A stretch of DNA of 64,000 bases from a bacterium c-19 (GTDB lineage: Bacteria; Bacillota_I; Bacilli_A; Erysipelotrichales; Erysipelotrichaceae): positions 1 through 64,000 of the forward strand of contig QZED01000003.1 in assembly GCA_009917405.1 (NCBI GenBank), given 5' to 3'. Shown in pieces: positions 45,698 to 54,912 of the stretch. The first letter of the stretch is position 1, and every line of letters begins with the position of its first letter. The notes under the pieces are model-generated. The model saw only the letters and a list, made by a program, of their open reading frames with translations. It was not told the DNA's origin and searched no databases. A program made the translations under genes and the position numbers.

Positions 45698-46678
45698 TCA
45701 GATACGATATGCAAAAGTCAGACAGGTGCCTTTTGACAAGATTTTTTCATCAGTGATAGTAATCGCTTCACCGCTTTCCGGATTCATTTGAAAGACAATA
45801 ATATTATCGCTGTCTTTATGGATCACAATCATCCATCTTCCTGTTTCATCAATCAGAGCATCATAAGGATTCAAACCGCCGCTTTCAATCATTTCTGCTT
45901 CTTTTAAGTTACCGTGAATAATATCAAAGCGAGCAACAGCGTGAATGCCGTCAATGAATACATACAGAAACTTACCGTTTGGGGACATCAACATTTTGCG
46001 ACTGATGCAGGATTGTTTCCACCCCTTCGGCAATAAGCCGCAGATCTGTTGGCAGCGATAGCTTCCGTGCTTCCCCAGCTTATATACAAATATTTCATTG
46101 GCATCGGAACAAAGCACATATAAGTACTGACCTGCAGGATCAATTAATAATTTCTCGGGTGCACTTCCTTTCGGCAGCACCAACGATTTTTCTAAAGGTT
46201 CACAAGTATCTCGATCATAAAGCAGAACACAGTCATTTCCTCTGCATACTACATAGATAGTTTGTCCATTCGATACGATTTCGCAGCACTCCGCATGTTC
46301 CTTCAGCTTAATGCGTTTTTCCAATTTCAGTTTACCATGTTCTTTTCGATATACGGTGATCACATTCGTTTGATCATTTACTGTATAAATACGTTCTTTA
46401 TCTTGTACAACACCGCAATCGCAATGATCCATTACATGACGCCGATCGACTTCGTAAGGCATCGGTTGATGACAATCTAAGCATGTCAACAGCGGCTCAT
46501 TTTCTTTTTTACAAGACACCAGTAATTGAAAGTGACTGTAATGGAAAGTCGTAATCTCATCGCATTCATAAGCGAGGGCGCCGCCATCTAATGTTCCTTT
46601 CAGCGTATCTAACTGATAACGATAGATACCGGCATTTTTAATTGGATTAGCACCGGCATAAACAGTGACCTTACTCAT
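45698..46678 (-). CDS. Lactonase-family beta-propeller (6-phosphogluconolactonase-like)
   Basis: 326 residues from the ATG at 46678 (MSKVTVYAGANP); a GTG 9 bp upstream is the alternative. It overlaps the end of ogt by 8 bp. Repeated blades are visible (YVVCRGNDCVLLYDRDT, LYVLCSDANEIFVYKLGKHG, FLYVFIDGIHAVARFDIIHG, WMIVIHKDSDNIIVFQMNPE), as in the YkgB/PF10282 family. Some members hydrolyse 6-phosphogluconolactone; activity here is not proven. Confidence 0.75.
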   Translation of the reverse strand: MSKVTVYAGANPIKNAGIYRYQLDTLKGTLDGGALAYECDEITTFHYSHFQLLVSCKKENEPLLTCLDCHQPMPYEVDRRHVMDHCDCGVVQDKERIYTVNDQTNVITVYRKEHGKLKLEKRIKLKEHAECCEIVSNGQTIYVVCRGNDCVLLYDRDTCEPLEKSLVLPKGSAPEKLLIDPAGQYLYVLCSDANEIFVYKLGKHGSYRCQQICGLLPKGWKQSCISRKMLMSPNGKFLYVFIDGIHAVARFDIIHGNLKEAEMIESGGLNPYDALIDETGRWMIVIHKDSDNIIVFQMNPESGEAITITDEKILSKGTCLTFAYRI

Positions 46679-47135
46679 TCTCAGCACCGGCTTCCAATTT
46701 AAGCAAATATTCCTTCCGCTCTAAACCGCCGCCATATCCGCATAATGTACCATTTTTAGCAATCACGCGATGACAGGGAATAATAATACTGATCGGATTA
46801 TGATGGTTCGCACCTCCGACAGCCCTTACTGCCTTAGGCTTATGGATGCTTACTGCCTGATCATAATAGCTGCGTGTTTCTCCGTACGGAATCTTCATCA
46901 AAGCATCCCAACATATACGTTGAAATTCAGTACCTTTTGTCAGATGAAGCGATAAATCAAATACTTTACGCTTTCCCGCAAAATATTCTTCCAACTGATT
47001 CTTCGCTTGTATGATCAAAGGATTTTCATTTTCTGTATGTATTTCTTCATCTGTAAATTCTACCTCACAAATGCCGATAGGATCCGCCCCTATTTTCAAG
47101 GTACCGATCGGTGTTGTTAAATATCCGTATTCCAT
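46671..47135 (-). CDS. ogt: Methylated-DNA--protein-cysteine methyltransferase
   Basis: 154 residues. The acceptor motif is IIPCHRVIAKNGTLCGYGGGLERKEYLL, with IPYGETRSYYDQA and AVRAVGGANHHNPIS before it (quoted in parts of the same region). Removes alkyl groups from O6-guanine by transfer to its Cys. Coupled to the propeller gene by overlap. Confidence 0.93.
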   Translation of the reverse strand: MEYGYLTTPIGTLKIGADPIGICEVEFTDEEIHTENENPLIIQAKNQLEEYFAGKRKVFDLSLHLTKGTEFQRICWDALMKIPYGETRSYYDQAVSIHKPKAVRAVGGANHHNPISIIIPCHRVIAKNGTLCGYGGGLERKEYLLKLEAGAENE

Positions 47136-47221
47136 AAAATAATCACCCTTTTTATTTTACACCAATATGAATTTGAAAGCTAGCGTTACGATAGAATTTT
47201 ACATTATTTGTAAGCTTAACA

Positions 47222-47261
47222 TAAAAAAAGCAGCCGATATAATTTTACGTATATCAGCTGC
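47222..47261 (-). terminator. Terminator of the giant GH31 gene
   Basis: On the minus strand GCAGCTGATATA pairs with TATATCGGCTGC (12 bp, one wobble) and is followed by seven T. Confidence 0.88.
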
Positions 47262-47297
47262 CGATTTATTCAAATGCAGTTAATTAATCAAGAGTGA

Positions 47298-50200
47298 TTA
47301 ATCTTCCAGCACTTTTTCCATCTTCTTGGTTACGAAGATCAATACCGCACCAAGCAAGATGAATGCAGGAATACTGCTCGCTGTTACCGGCTGTGTTGCC
47401 GTATCAACGATCGGAGAATCACTGGATACAATTGCATAATATGAATTATGGTTTGTTGTAAATGTGATATATCCGTCTGCTACTTTAGATGGAATTGTTG
47501 TTGCTTTACCGTCATCGGAAATATATACAATTCCCAGATAGCGTTTTGCTTTCAACTCATCATCTAATTTAATCTTAACCGTAATGTTTCCTTCCGGTGT
47601 ATATGTTACACCATTGCGCAGCATATAAATGTTGAAGATTTTTTCAAATTTATACTTCGCAACTGCATCTTTGTTTGTGATTTTCGCAATGATGTTTGCT
47701 TTTACATCAGCTGCTAAATCCTCAACAATCAACACAACATCAGATGGGAACTTACCAATAACACTTACATTGTTTTTGTTGTTATCAATTTGAGTTACAT
47801 AACCCGGTTTAATTGGCTTATTCGGTTCAACCGGATTTGGAATAACCGGTTTGCCTGGTTTATTCGGTTGATCAGGTTTACCTGGATTATCCGGTGTACC
47901 CGGCTTGTTTGGCTGATCAGGTTTACTTGGATTATCGGGATTAACAGGAGTATTTGGTTTAACCTTTAATCCGACTCTGGCTTTATTCAATACTGCCAAT
48001 GCTTTTTCCACATCACCTTGAGATGCATCTTTATTATTCAATACAGCTTTCGCCGCAGCGATTGCGTCATTCAGTGTTTTCACACTTTCAACAGTATATT
48101 TACTTGTATCTATTGCCTCTGCTTCTTTTACTGCCTGTTCCAATTTGGAGAAGTTTGCTCTCTTTTCAGCACCCTTGATTGCTTTTTGCAATTTAGCAGT
48201 CATTGCATCAACTTCAGCTTGTGTTGCATTTTCATTCTTAAAGATTTTCTCTGCGGATGCTACTAATTCATCTAATCCGGCTACACTTGTTGATATATAG
48301 TTATCGATATTAGCCAAGATTCTGTTTGCCTTAGCAATTTCATCAGCCAATTTATCTTTATCAGCCAGTTTAACCAATCCATTAATTGCTTCACGCAAAG
48401 CTGCGCAAGCTTCATTAACTTCAGCCAGTGTAGCATCTTCATTTGCTGCTACTGCTTTTGCTGCTTTGATTGCTTCTTTTAATGCTGCCATAGATGCTGA
48501 AGTATAATTACCTGTAATTGCTTCTGCGGTTTCAATCAAAGAATTAATTTCAGCTTTATCTACAACTTCCCATAATTCGCTGTGTGCTTTCACAATATTT
48601 TCAATTGCTTCGCGCAGCTTAGCAGAATCATTTGAATCTTCATCAATCAATGCTTGACCGGCAGCCACAGCTTTTTCTAAAGCCTCAACTTTACTTGGGC
48701 GAACATTTTCGATTTCACTGCTTGCTAAAGTTTCATTTGCAATTGCAATAATTTCAGCTAAGTTTGCTTTTAATTCATCAACCGATACACCTTGCAGTGT
48801 GCTTGCCGCTAATACCATAGCTGCATCAGCTGCTACTGCTTCGGCAGTTGAAATATCATTATCGCCCTTAGCGAGAATCGCTTCAGCTGCTTCGATTGCA
48901 GCTTTCAATTCTGCAAACTCAACTTCACTGTAATTTGGTTCCATTGCTTTGTAAGCTGCAACATGTGCTTTTAAGGAATCAAGAACTGTGCTGCTTGCTC
49001 TCAAATCTAAATCATTAATTTTGTTTCTAACAGCAGCGATAGCCAATGACAATTCTTCGTCTGTTGGATTCTTTAATGCTTTCAATGCTTCATAAGATTC
49101 CATAAATGCCGCAAATGTACTTGTTGTATATAATTCTTTATTCGCTATAATTTCTTCAGCTTCTGCAACAATTTCATCATAAGACGGCAGCCCTGAAACA
49201 CCGTAGAAGTTAAGCTCTGCGATCGAAGCATATTTATTCGCACTTGCCTCGTTACTACCTACAGATTCAATAGCGATAAATCTTACATACCTTGCCGGTG
49301 TAGGATCAAATTTCACTTCTTTAGCTATACCAGGATTTACCAAAGTACCGCCTTCAGTTTCGAAATATCCTTCAACAACCGGTGTAAATGTTTTGTCATC
49401 ACCCTCATCAGTACTTACTTCAATGCGATAATGTGTAATCTGACCATTAGTGTTGTTTTGACGAGGCAGCATATCTACTTGTTCTAAGTTATAGATCGAA
49501 CCTAAATCAATTGTTACATACTGAGGCAAGGAATAGCTTGCACTGTAATTTGAATGCCAGATAGTATCCGGATCACCGTCAATTACATAGCCGGCATGCT
49601 CTTGTTCAACTGCCGACATACTCGATTCATCAAATCTGCTCAATTTATTTTGATCGATTAAGTTAGCACTTGAAGGCTTGCTTTCATCAGAACCTTTAAA
49701 TTTAATTTCGTCTAATGCTTTCGCAATGTTAACTGTCAGCGTATCAATTTCTTCTTGAGTAACATCATCTTTTGCCAATGCTTCAATTGCACTGTCTACC
49801 AGATCTTTTACAGCATTATAACTTGCTTCCGTATACAAGTTTTTGTGTAATGCATTGAAACTTTCAATTTGTTTATTAATTTTTGTGCTGTTTACACCAC
49901 TTAGTACTTCAAATTCTAATGTATCTGTGAAAGATCCATCTTCACTTGTCGCTGTTAATATTACTTTTCCTGCTGAAACACCTTTTACTAAGAAGTAATA
50001 GCCTGATTCAGACGGAACTTTAGTAACGGTTGCGATATTGGTATCACTGCTTGTAATATCATAGAACGGATTGCTTACATTATCCGGAGCAACCGTTGCA
50101 GCTACCTGCACTACTTCATTGATTCTTGCCACAGTTTCGCTTGTACTGTCAAATGTGATACCTGTAGCTTTTACAGCATCATCAACAATAAATTCTACTT

Positions 50201-53200
50201 CATATAAAGAAAGCATGCGGTTTTCTACCGAACCTGTAGTAGTACCGGTTGCGTTGCCCACTGAAGTCAGCGGTGTAATTACAACGCGATCGATTGTTCC
50301 GCTTCCTGCCGGTACAGTAAATTCAAATATATCTTGCGCACTATCAATTGTACCTAAATCAATTTCTGTAGTACCGCTGTATGCAACAGCTTGAATACTG
50401 GTTACTCTACCGTTACTTGAAACACGGTTATAAACTTTAACTTTACTTAAAGGTTGATTTTCGGCAAATGTAAATTTCATGTCTGTAGGAAGTTTAACTT
50501 CGGCAGCAATATTATCTTTACCACTAAAATACCATTTAAACTCTGCCATTGCTCCTGAACGATCACCGTCAAACAGTAAGTCTTTCCAGTTTGTTTGTTG
50601 CCACAATTCGCTTCCGTCCATATCCGTTTTCACGTCATTGTCAAATGTGATAGAAGCAATATCATCAACACCTAAAATATTTTCTGTATCCGGAGCAACC
50701 GGTTTTGTTGTTTCATCAATGATTGCATCTACAGTAGATAAATCTTGACCTACTAATATCGCCTGTGTCGGCTTTGTATCCCAAGTAAAGTCAGCAGTAG
50801 CTTTAATTGTTACTGTAGCAATACTTCCGGTACCGCTAATCAGATTCTGCTTTCCTACATTTGTAAAGCATACATAGTTATCAATAGCACCATTGTTGTG
50901 AATACGTGTTTTAGAGAAGTTTCTCATAAAGGCAGATGCCAATGTCGCAGAACCGAAGTTTGCGATTTCAAATAAATCATTGTCTACAGGAATTTCAACG
51001 CTGAATGCATTCACATTTTCCAATCCGATACCGAAAATATCCAAAGTTACTATATCTCCGGCCTTAATATCTGTCTTGGAAGGAATTATTTGAATCTTTC
51101 CGTTTACACCGGAAACAGGATTTGTAATCGGTGTACCCAGCATTCTTGCAACAAATGATATATCATAGGCATCAATAATTTCATCACCGTTGATATTTCC
51201 TAAAGCTGAATAGTCCCAATCATTATCTACCGGTTTTAGTCCTACGTAGTTTTCGTAGAATACTAAGTCGTTTTCGTTAACATCACCTGAGTTATTAACA
51301 TCTCCGACTACCCAAGCATCGGTACCATCTTTTTTGTAAGTGGTCAATTCAGAAGCTGAGAAGAATCCTCCGGTTGATTCCAGTACGCTTAATCTTAGAT
51401 AACGTGCCTTCACACCGTCTAAGTCAACTTCCTTAATATCAGCAACATCCATATTATCCGTATCATATGTCCAAGCTGGATTTGATTCACCATCCCATAC
51501 TTTTTTATAACTTACACCATCTAAAGAGGAATAAACATTCATGCGCTTTACAGTACCATTACCCTTATTGTCCATACGTGGTTGATAAGTAAATTTATCT
51601 AATTGGTAAGCAGCACCCAAGTCTATTGTCATCATCTGATCAGGAGTAACTGCATTGGTGGAATGGAACATTGTACCTGTATCATGGTCAAATGCATTCG
51701 CTAAAGCTCCCCATTGGTCTCCGTATTCCCAAGCAGCAGTAGCGTCCGGAACATTACGATATGGATTATCAGCGGTCTGAATGGTAATTAAATCAGACCA
51801 ATCAGAGAAGTGTCCGTTAGCAGCAACAGTACGTACTCTGTAAGTATGATCGGTTAAGAAACCTAATCCGGAATGATTATATTCAGGATCTATAATATTT
51901 CTGATTACAATTCCGTCAACTTCAATATCATAAGATGCAGCATCAGTAACGGCATCCCAAGCTACATTAATTTCAGAATCTGTCTTAGAAACTTCGGCCA
52001 ATCCTGTCGGAACATCTAAAGTTGTGTCCAATACATCTTCGCCCAGGTCTTGATTATTTTCAAATCCTTCTACTACAACAGTAATACCATGTGCTGTAAT
52101 ATCGTTTTTACCCGCAGATTTTACATATAATTTCGGCTCGGTAGTTTCAGTTGTACTTGCATAACTGCTGTCTGCACTTGCATATTCTTTCACAAAGATT
52201 GAAGGATTCTCATTATAGAAATATACATTGCCGGTAGCCGCATCATAATCTGCTTGACTGGTAACTTTCGTGAATGTTACATCACTACCTGCTACATTAC
52301 CGGTTACAGAAGTAGGCGCTTTAGATACGTTTACAACAAATTCGGTGGATCTTTCTCTCACCATACCGGTATAACTGCCGTTTGTTTTTTCTGCAGTCAA
52401 TGTTACAGTATCTCCATCAACTTTAGATTTAAGCTCTGTATATACACCGCTTCCGCCTAAAGTTTTTCCGTCATCTTCATAAGCTGTAAAGCTTGATTCT
52501 CCGGAAGGGAAGAATTCAACAATTCTTTGACTTCTGTCTAACCCGTCACTATTTGTAGTAGTTTTTGCTTCCGGGTTGTTATTTTCCGGATACATCGGAA
52601 TAATTGATCCGTTCTTAACGAATACCGGAAGTTTCCAAAGCGGTGCATCAAAGTTATTTAATACTTGACCGCCTCGATATTGTTCACCGGTAAAGTAGTC
52701 AACCCAAATATCACTGGTACTTGGTAAATAGATACCGTTTCTGACATCATCACCCTGACCGTTAGCTGCCGTATTTTGATAAATCGGAGCAACTAGGAAA
52801 TTATTTCCCCACATATATTGATACTGAGTATCTGTACCTAAAGTATAGCTATTTTTTTCTTCCAGCATCATCGCTCTGATCATAGGCAATCCACCTTCAG
52901 CAGTTGCTTCATGTGAAATTGTGTTATTATAAGGCATTAATTTTGCTTTTAATTTCAAATAAGCACGGTTAATAGATGTACCATCTTCACCTAAAGCCCA
53001 TGGTGATTTCTGATTACTTCCCCAACCATCCATATCTAACATGAAAGTTGTAAATGCTTTCCATTGGAAATCACGTGTCCATGCAATTAAGTTTGCACCA
53101 CCGAAGATGCCATCCATATCACTACCGATATTCGGCTGTCCTGATAAAGCTGTTCCGATATAAGTCGGAATATGGAAACGAATATATTCCCACTGTCCGC

Positions 53201-54680
53201 CGGACTGATCTCCGGTCCAAATGCCGCCGTAACGCTGTGTACCTGCCCAGCCGTTCAATGTAACAATGTTCGGTTTGAGTCCTGACTTGGTTGCAATAGC
53301 ATCGTAGGCAACAGAAACACCGTTTAACGCCATAGAATATCCGGCACCTACCCAAGCAACGTCAGTTTTTACTGAATGTACACCGGCTTCAACTTCTTTA
53401 TAGATATCGCGTTCACCCTTTTGAGGATTACTTGAATCAGCAGGCCATAAGTTGGACTGTGTCCATAAACCTGTTTGTATACCGTTCGCAATTGCATAAT
53501 CAGAAAAATCTTTTAAGTTATCAATGTCTCCGGCTTGTGAAGTAGTTTGACCGTATCCGCATCCATAACCGTCATTTGGCAAGAACCAACCTAACGGCAT
53601 ATCGTATGCTTTATGATCTTCAATCACTTGCTGTGCTGTCACATTGGACGTACCTAACAGTGTTTCTTTAACACTGCCGTCACTATAACTTTGTGATTCT
53701 TTATACCATTTGTCACCTAATTTGACTGCTCCTGAAGTTCCTTCTGATACTTCAGTCCAGAAGTCACGATTGTAACAGTTTAAGTGTCCCAAGTAAGCAG
53801 CATATTCCGGTAATTCTGCCGGTTTTCCTGTTAATTCATAATAATCACCTAAAATTTCTACAGGTGTATCATCAATGAAGAAATACGCATCGAAACGTTT
53901 CTCATTATGCGTCGTTTTAACCGTATCAGTACCTGAATTGCCGAAATCATATTCTCCCGGCTTCCATGTATTACGAACAACACCATAACCGTCAGTAGAC
54001 CAATAGAATGGATTTGGGCTTGTTACACTTTTATCTACCCAAGTATTTGTTATTGCAATTTTTATTGTATTTCCTTTATGTGAGAAACGTCCGTTCTGTG
54101 TTCCTCCGCCGTAGAAATACTCATTCGCATCTGTTTTCAGCGTCTGATATGTACTTCCGCTCTTATATTTTAAAGGAGCAGCTTCTTCCCAAATCACTGT
54201 CCCATCTGCTTTTTTTACCTTTGTAACAGAGTCAGCTTTATTAATTTCAATAATAATTTTTCCGGTTGAAATAGTAACGGTTGTTGCATTTTCGCTAACT
54301 GTAGGTCTTACACCGTATTCTGTTTCAAACTGACTGTCTGTTTTATTTGTGATTGTTGCAGTATGAGATGAGCTGTTAGGGGTAGGATATTCTTGAAATT
54401 CTTCACCGAGCGGTGCCATATACATTCTAAACATATTGTCTTTTAAGAATGTATAGCGTACTCGTTCACCTGTAGAAATATCCAAAGTAACAATGTTATC
54501 TGAATTAGACACAGATGCAACAGATCCAAGAACATTGTAACCACTCTCATCAACAGCAGCAGTCGCAATACCATCATTTCCTTTAGCAAAAACACTTGCA
54601 GTAGTAGAACCAAGCATTGATGTTGTCATCATGAGAGCTAAAGAAATAATCTCTAATTTTTTTACTGTTTTCTTAATCAT
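47298..54680 (-). CDS. Giant surface GH31 glycosidase with CBM32, dockerin, cohesin and FIVAR domains
   Basis: 2460 residues. Signal peptide 1-33. GH31 catalytic domain about 60-740: likely nucleophile Asp 440 in VHSVKTDVAWVGAGYS and acid/base Asp 491 in GGIWTGDQSGGQWEY. Then fibronectin III (888-968), CBM32 (975-1115), a dockerin (GDVNNSGDVNENDL and GNINGDEIIDAYDI, 1122-1185), a cohesin-like domain (1192-1330), a further beta domain, BIG2-like (about 1515-1600), FIVAR, second CBM32 (about 1680-1830), several FIVAR repeats, Pro/Lys/Asn linker, a final beta domain and a C-terminal membrane helix with KK tail. QPVTA before the helix resembles, but is not, a standard sortase signal. Architecture recalls GH31_18 alpha-N-acetylgalactosaminidases, so mucin O-glycans are a reasonable substrate guess. 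Confidence 0.85.
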   Translation of the reverse strand: MIKKTVKKLEIISLALMMTTSMLGSTTASVFAKGNDGIATAAVDESGYNVLGSVASVSNSDNIVTLDISTGERVRYTFLKDNMFRMYMAPLGEEFQEYPTPNSSSHTATITNKTDSQFETEYGVRPTVSENATTVTISTGKIIIEINKADSVTKVKKADGTVIWEEAAPLKYKSGSTYQTLKTDANEYFYGGGTQNGRFSHKGNTIKIAITNTWVDKSVTSPNPFYWSTDGYGVVRNTWKPGEYDFGNSGTDTVKTTHNEKRFDAYFFIDDTPVEILGDYYELTGKPAELPEYAAYLGHLNCYNRDFWTEVSEGTSGAVKLGDKWYKESQSYSDGSVKETLLGTSNVTAQQVIEDHKAYDMPLGWFLPNDGYGCGYGQTTSQAGDIDNLKDFSDYAIANGIQTGLWTQSNLWPADSSNPQKGERDIYKEVEAGVHSVKTDVAWVGAGYSMALNGVSVAYDAIATKSGLKPNIVTLNGWAGTQRYGGIWTGDQSGGQWEYIRFHIPTYIGTALSGQPNIGSDMDGIFGGANLIAWTRDFQWKAFTTFMLDMDGWGSNQKSPWALGEDGTSINRAYLKLKAKLMPYNNTISHEATAEGGLPMIRAMMLEEKNSYTLGTDTQYQYMWGNNFLVAPIYQNTAANGQGDDVRNGIYLPSTSDIWVDYFTGEQYRGGQVLNNFDAPLWKLPVFVKNGSIIPMYPENNNPEAKTTTNSDGLDRSQRIVEFFPSGESSFTAYEDDGKTLGGSGVYTELKSKVDGDTVTLTAEKTNGSYTGMVRERSTEFVVNVSKAPTSVTGNVAGSDVTFTKVTSQADYDAATGNVYFYNENPSIFVKEYASADSSYASTTETTEPKLYVKSAGKNDITAHGITVVVEGFENNQDLGEDVLDTTLDVPTGLAEVSKTDSEINVAWDAVTDAASYDIEVDGIVIRNIIDPEYNHSGLGFLTDHTYRVRTVAANGHFSDWSDLITIQTADNPYRNVPDATAAWEYGDQWGALANAFDHDTGTMFHSTNAVTPDQMMTIDLGAAYQLDKFTYQPRMDNKGNGTVKRMNVYSSLDGVSYKKVWDGESNPAWTYDTDNMDVADIKEVDLDGVKARYLRLSVLESTGGFFSASELTTYKKDGTDAWVVGDVNNSGDVNENDLVFYENYVGLKPVDNDWDYSALGNINGDEIIDAYDISFVARMLGTPITNPVSGVNGKIQIIPSKTDIKAGDIVTLDIFGIGLENVNAFSVEIPVDNDLFEIANFGSATLASAFMRNFSKTRIHNNGAIDNYVCFTNVGKQNLISGTGSIATVTIKATADFTWDTKPTQAILVGQDLSTVDAIIDETTKPVAPDTENILGVDDIASITFDNDVKTDMDGSELWQQTNWKDLLFDGDRSGAMAEFKWYFSGKDNIAAEVKLPTDMKFTFAENQPLSKVKVYNRVSSNGRVTSIQAVAYSGTTEIDLGTIDSAQDIFEFTVPAGSGTIDRVVITPLTSVGNATGTTTGSVENRMLSLYEVEFIVDDAVKATGITFDSTSETVARINEVVQVAATVAPDNVSNPFYDITSSDTNIATVTKVPSESGYYFLVKGVSAGKVILTATSEDGSFTDTLEFEVLSGVNSTKINKQIESFNALHKNLYTEASYNAVKDLVDSAIEALAKDDVTQEEIDTLTVNIAKALDEIKFKGSDESKPSSANLIDQNKLSRFDESSMSAVEQEHAGYVIDGDPDTIWHSNYSASYSLPQYVTIDLGSIYNLEQVDMLPRQNNTNGQITHYRIEVSTDEGDDKTFTPVVEGYFETEGGTLVNPGIAKEVKFDPTPARYVRFIAIESVGSNEASANKYASIAELNFYGVSGLPSYDEIVAEAEEIIANKELYTTSTFAAFMESYEALKALKNPTDEELSLAIAAVRNKINDLDLRASSTVLDSLKAHVAAYKAMEPNYSEVEFAELKAAIEAAEAILAKGDNDISTAEAVAADAAMVLAASTLQGVSVDELKANLAEIIAIANETLASSEIENVRPSKVEALEKAVAAGQALIDEDSNDSAKLREAIENIVKAHSELWEVVDKAEINSLIETAEAITGNYTSASMAALKEAIKAAKAVAANEDATLAEVNEACAALREAINGLVKLADKDKLADEIAKANRILANIDNYISTSVAGLDELVASAEKIFKNENATQAEVDAMTAKLQKAIKGAEKRANFSKLEQAVKEAEAIDTSKYTVESVKTLNDAIAAAKAVLNNKDASQGDVEKALAVLNKARVGLKVKPNTPVNPDNPSKPDQPNKPGTPDNPGKPDQPNKPGKPVIPNPVEPNKPIKPGYVTQIDNNKNNVSVIGKFPSDVVLIVEDLAADVKANIIAKITNKDAVAKYKFEKIFNIYMLRNGVTYTPEGNITVKIKLDDELKAKRYLGIVYISDDGKATTIPSKVADGYITFTTNHNSYYAIVSSDSPIVDTATQPVTASSIPAFILLGAVLIFVTKKMEKVLED

Positions 54681-54756
54681 GATCTCTTCCCTTTCTATTT
54701 TACAAATAATTTAATTGTAGGTTCAGATTATTTTCCTTTATCACCTTCATTTCACA

Positions 54757-54775
54757 GTGTTTATTCAATAAACAC
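54757..54775. promoter_or_regulatory. 19-bp perfect palindrome upstream of the GH31 gene
   Basis: GTGTTTATT-C-AATAAACAC lies 77 bp upstream of the start codon. Operator-like in size and symmetry. No regulator gene is adjacent. Confidence 0.4.
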
Positions 54776-54912
54776 ATTCATATATCTAAACGATACCTAT
54801 CATATCGCTTTAAGCACCCCAATTTCTTAAGGTCATAACAATCAATGTTACTTTTTTAAAACGTAAATAGATAACATCATAGATTCCAGATCAATAACTT
54901 CTGAACTGTTTC

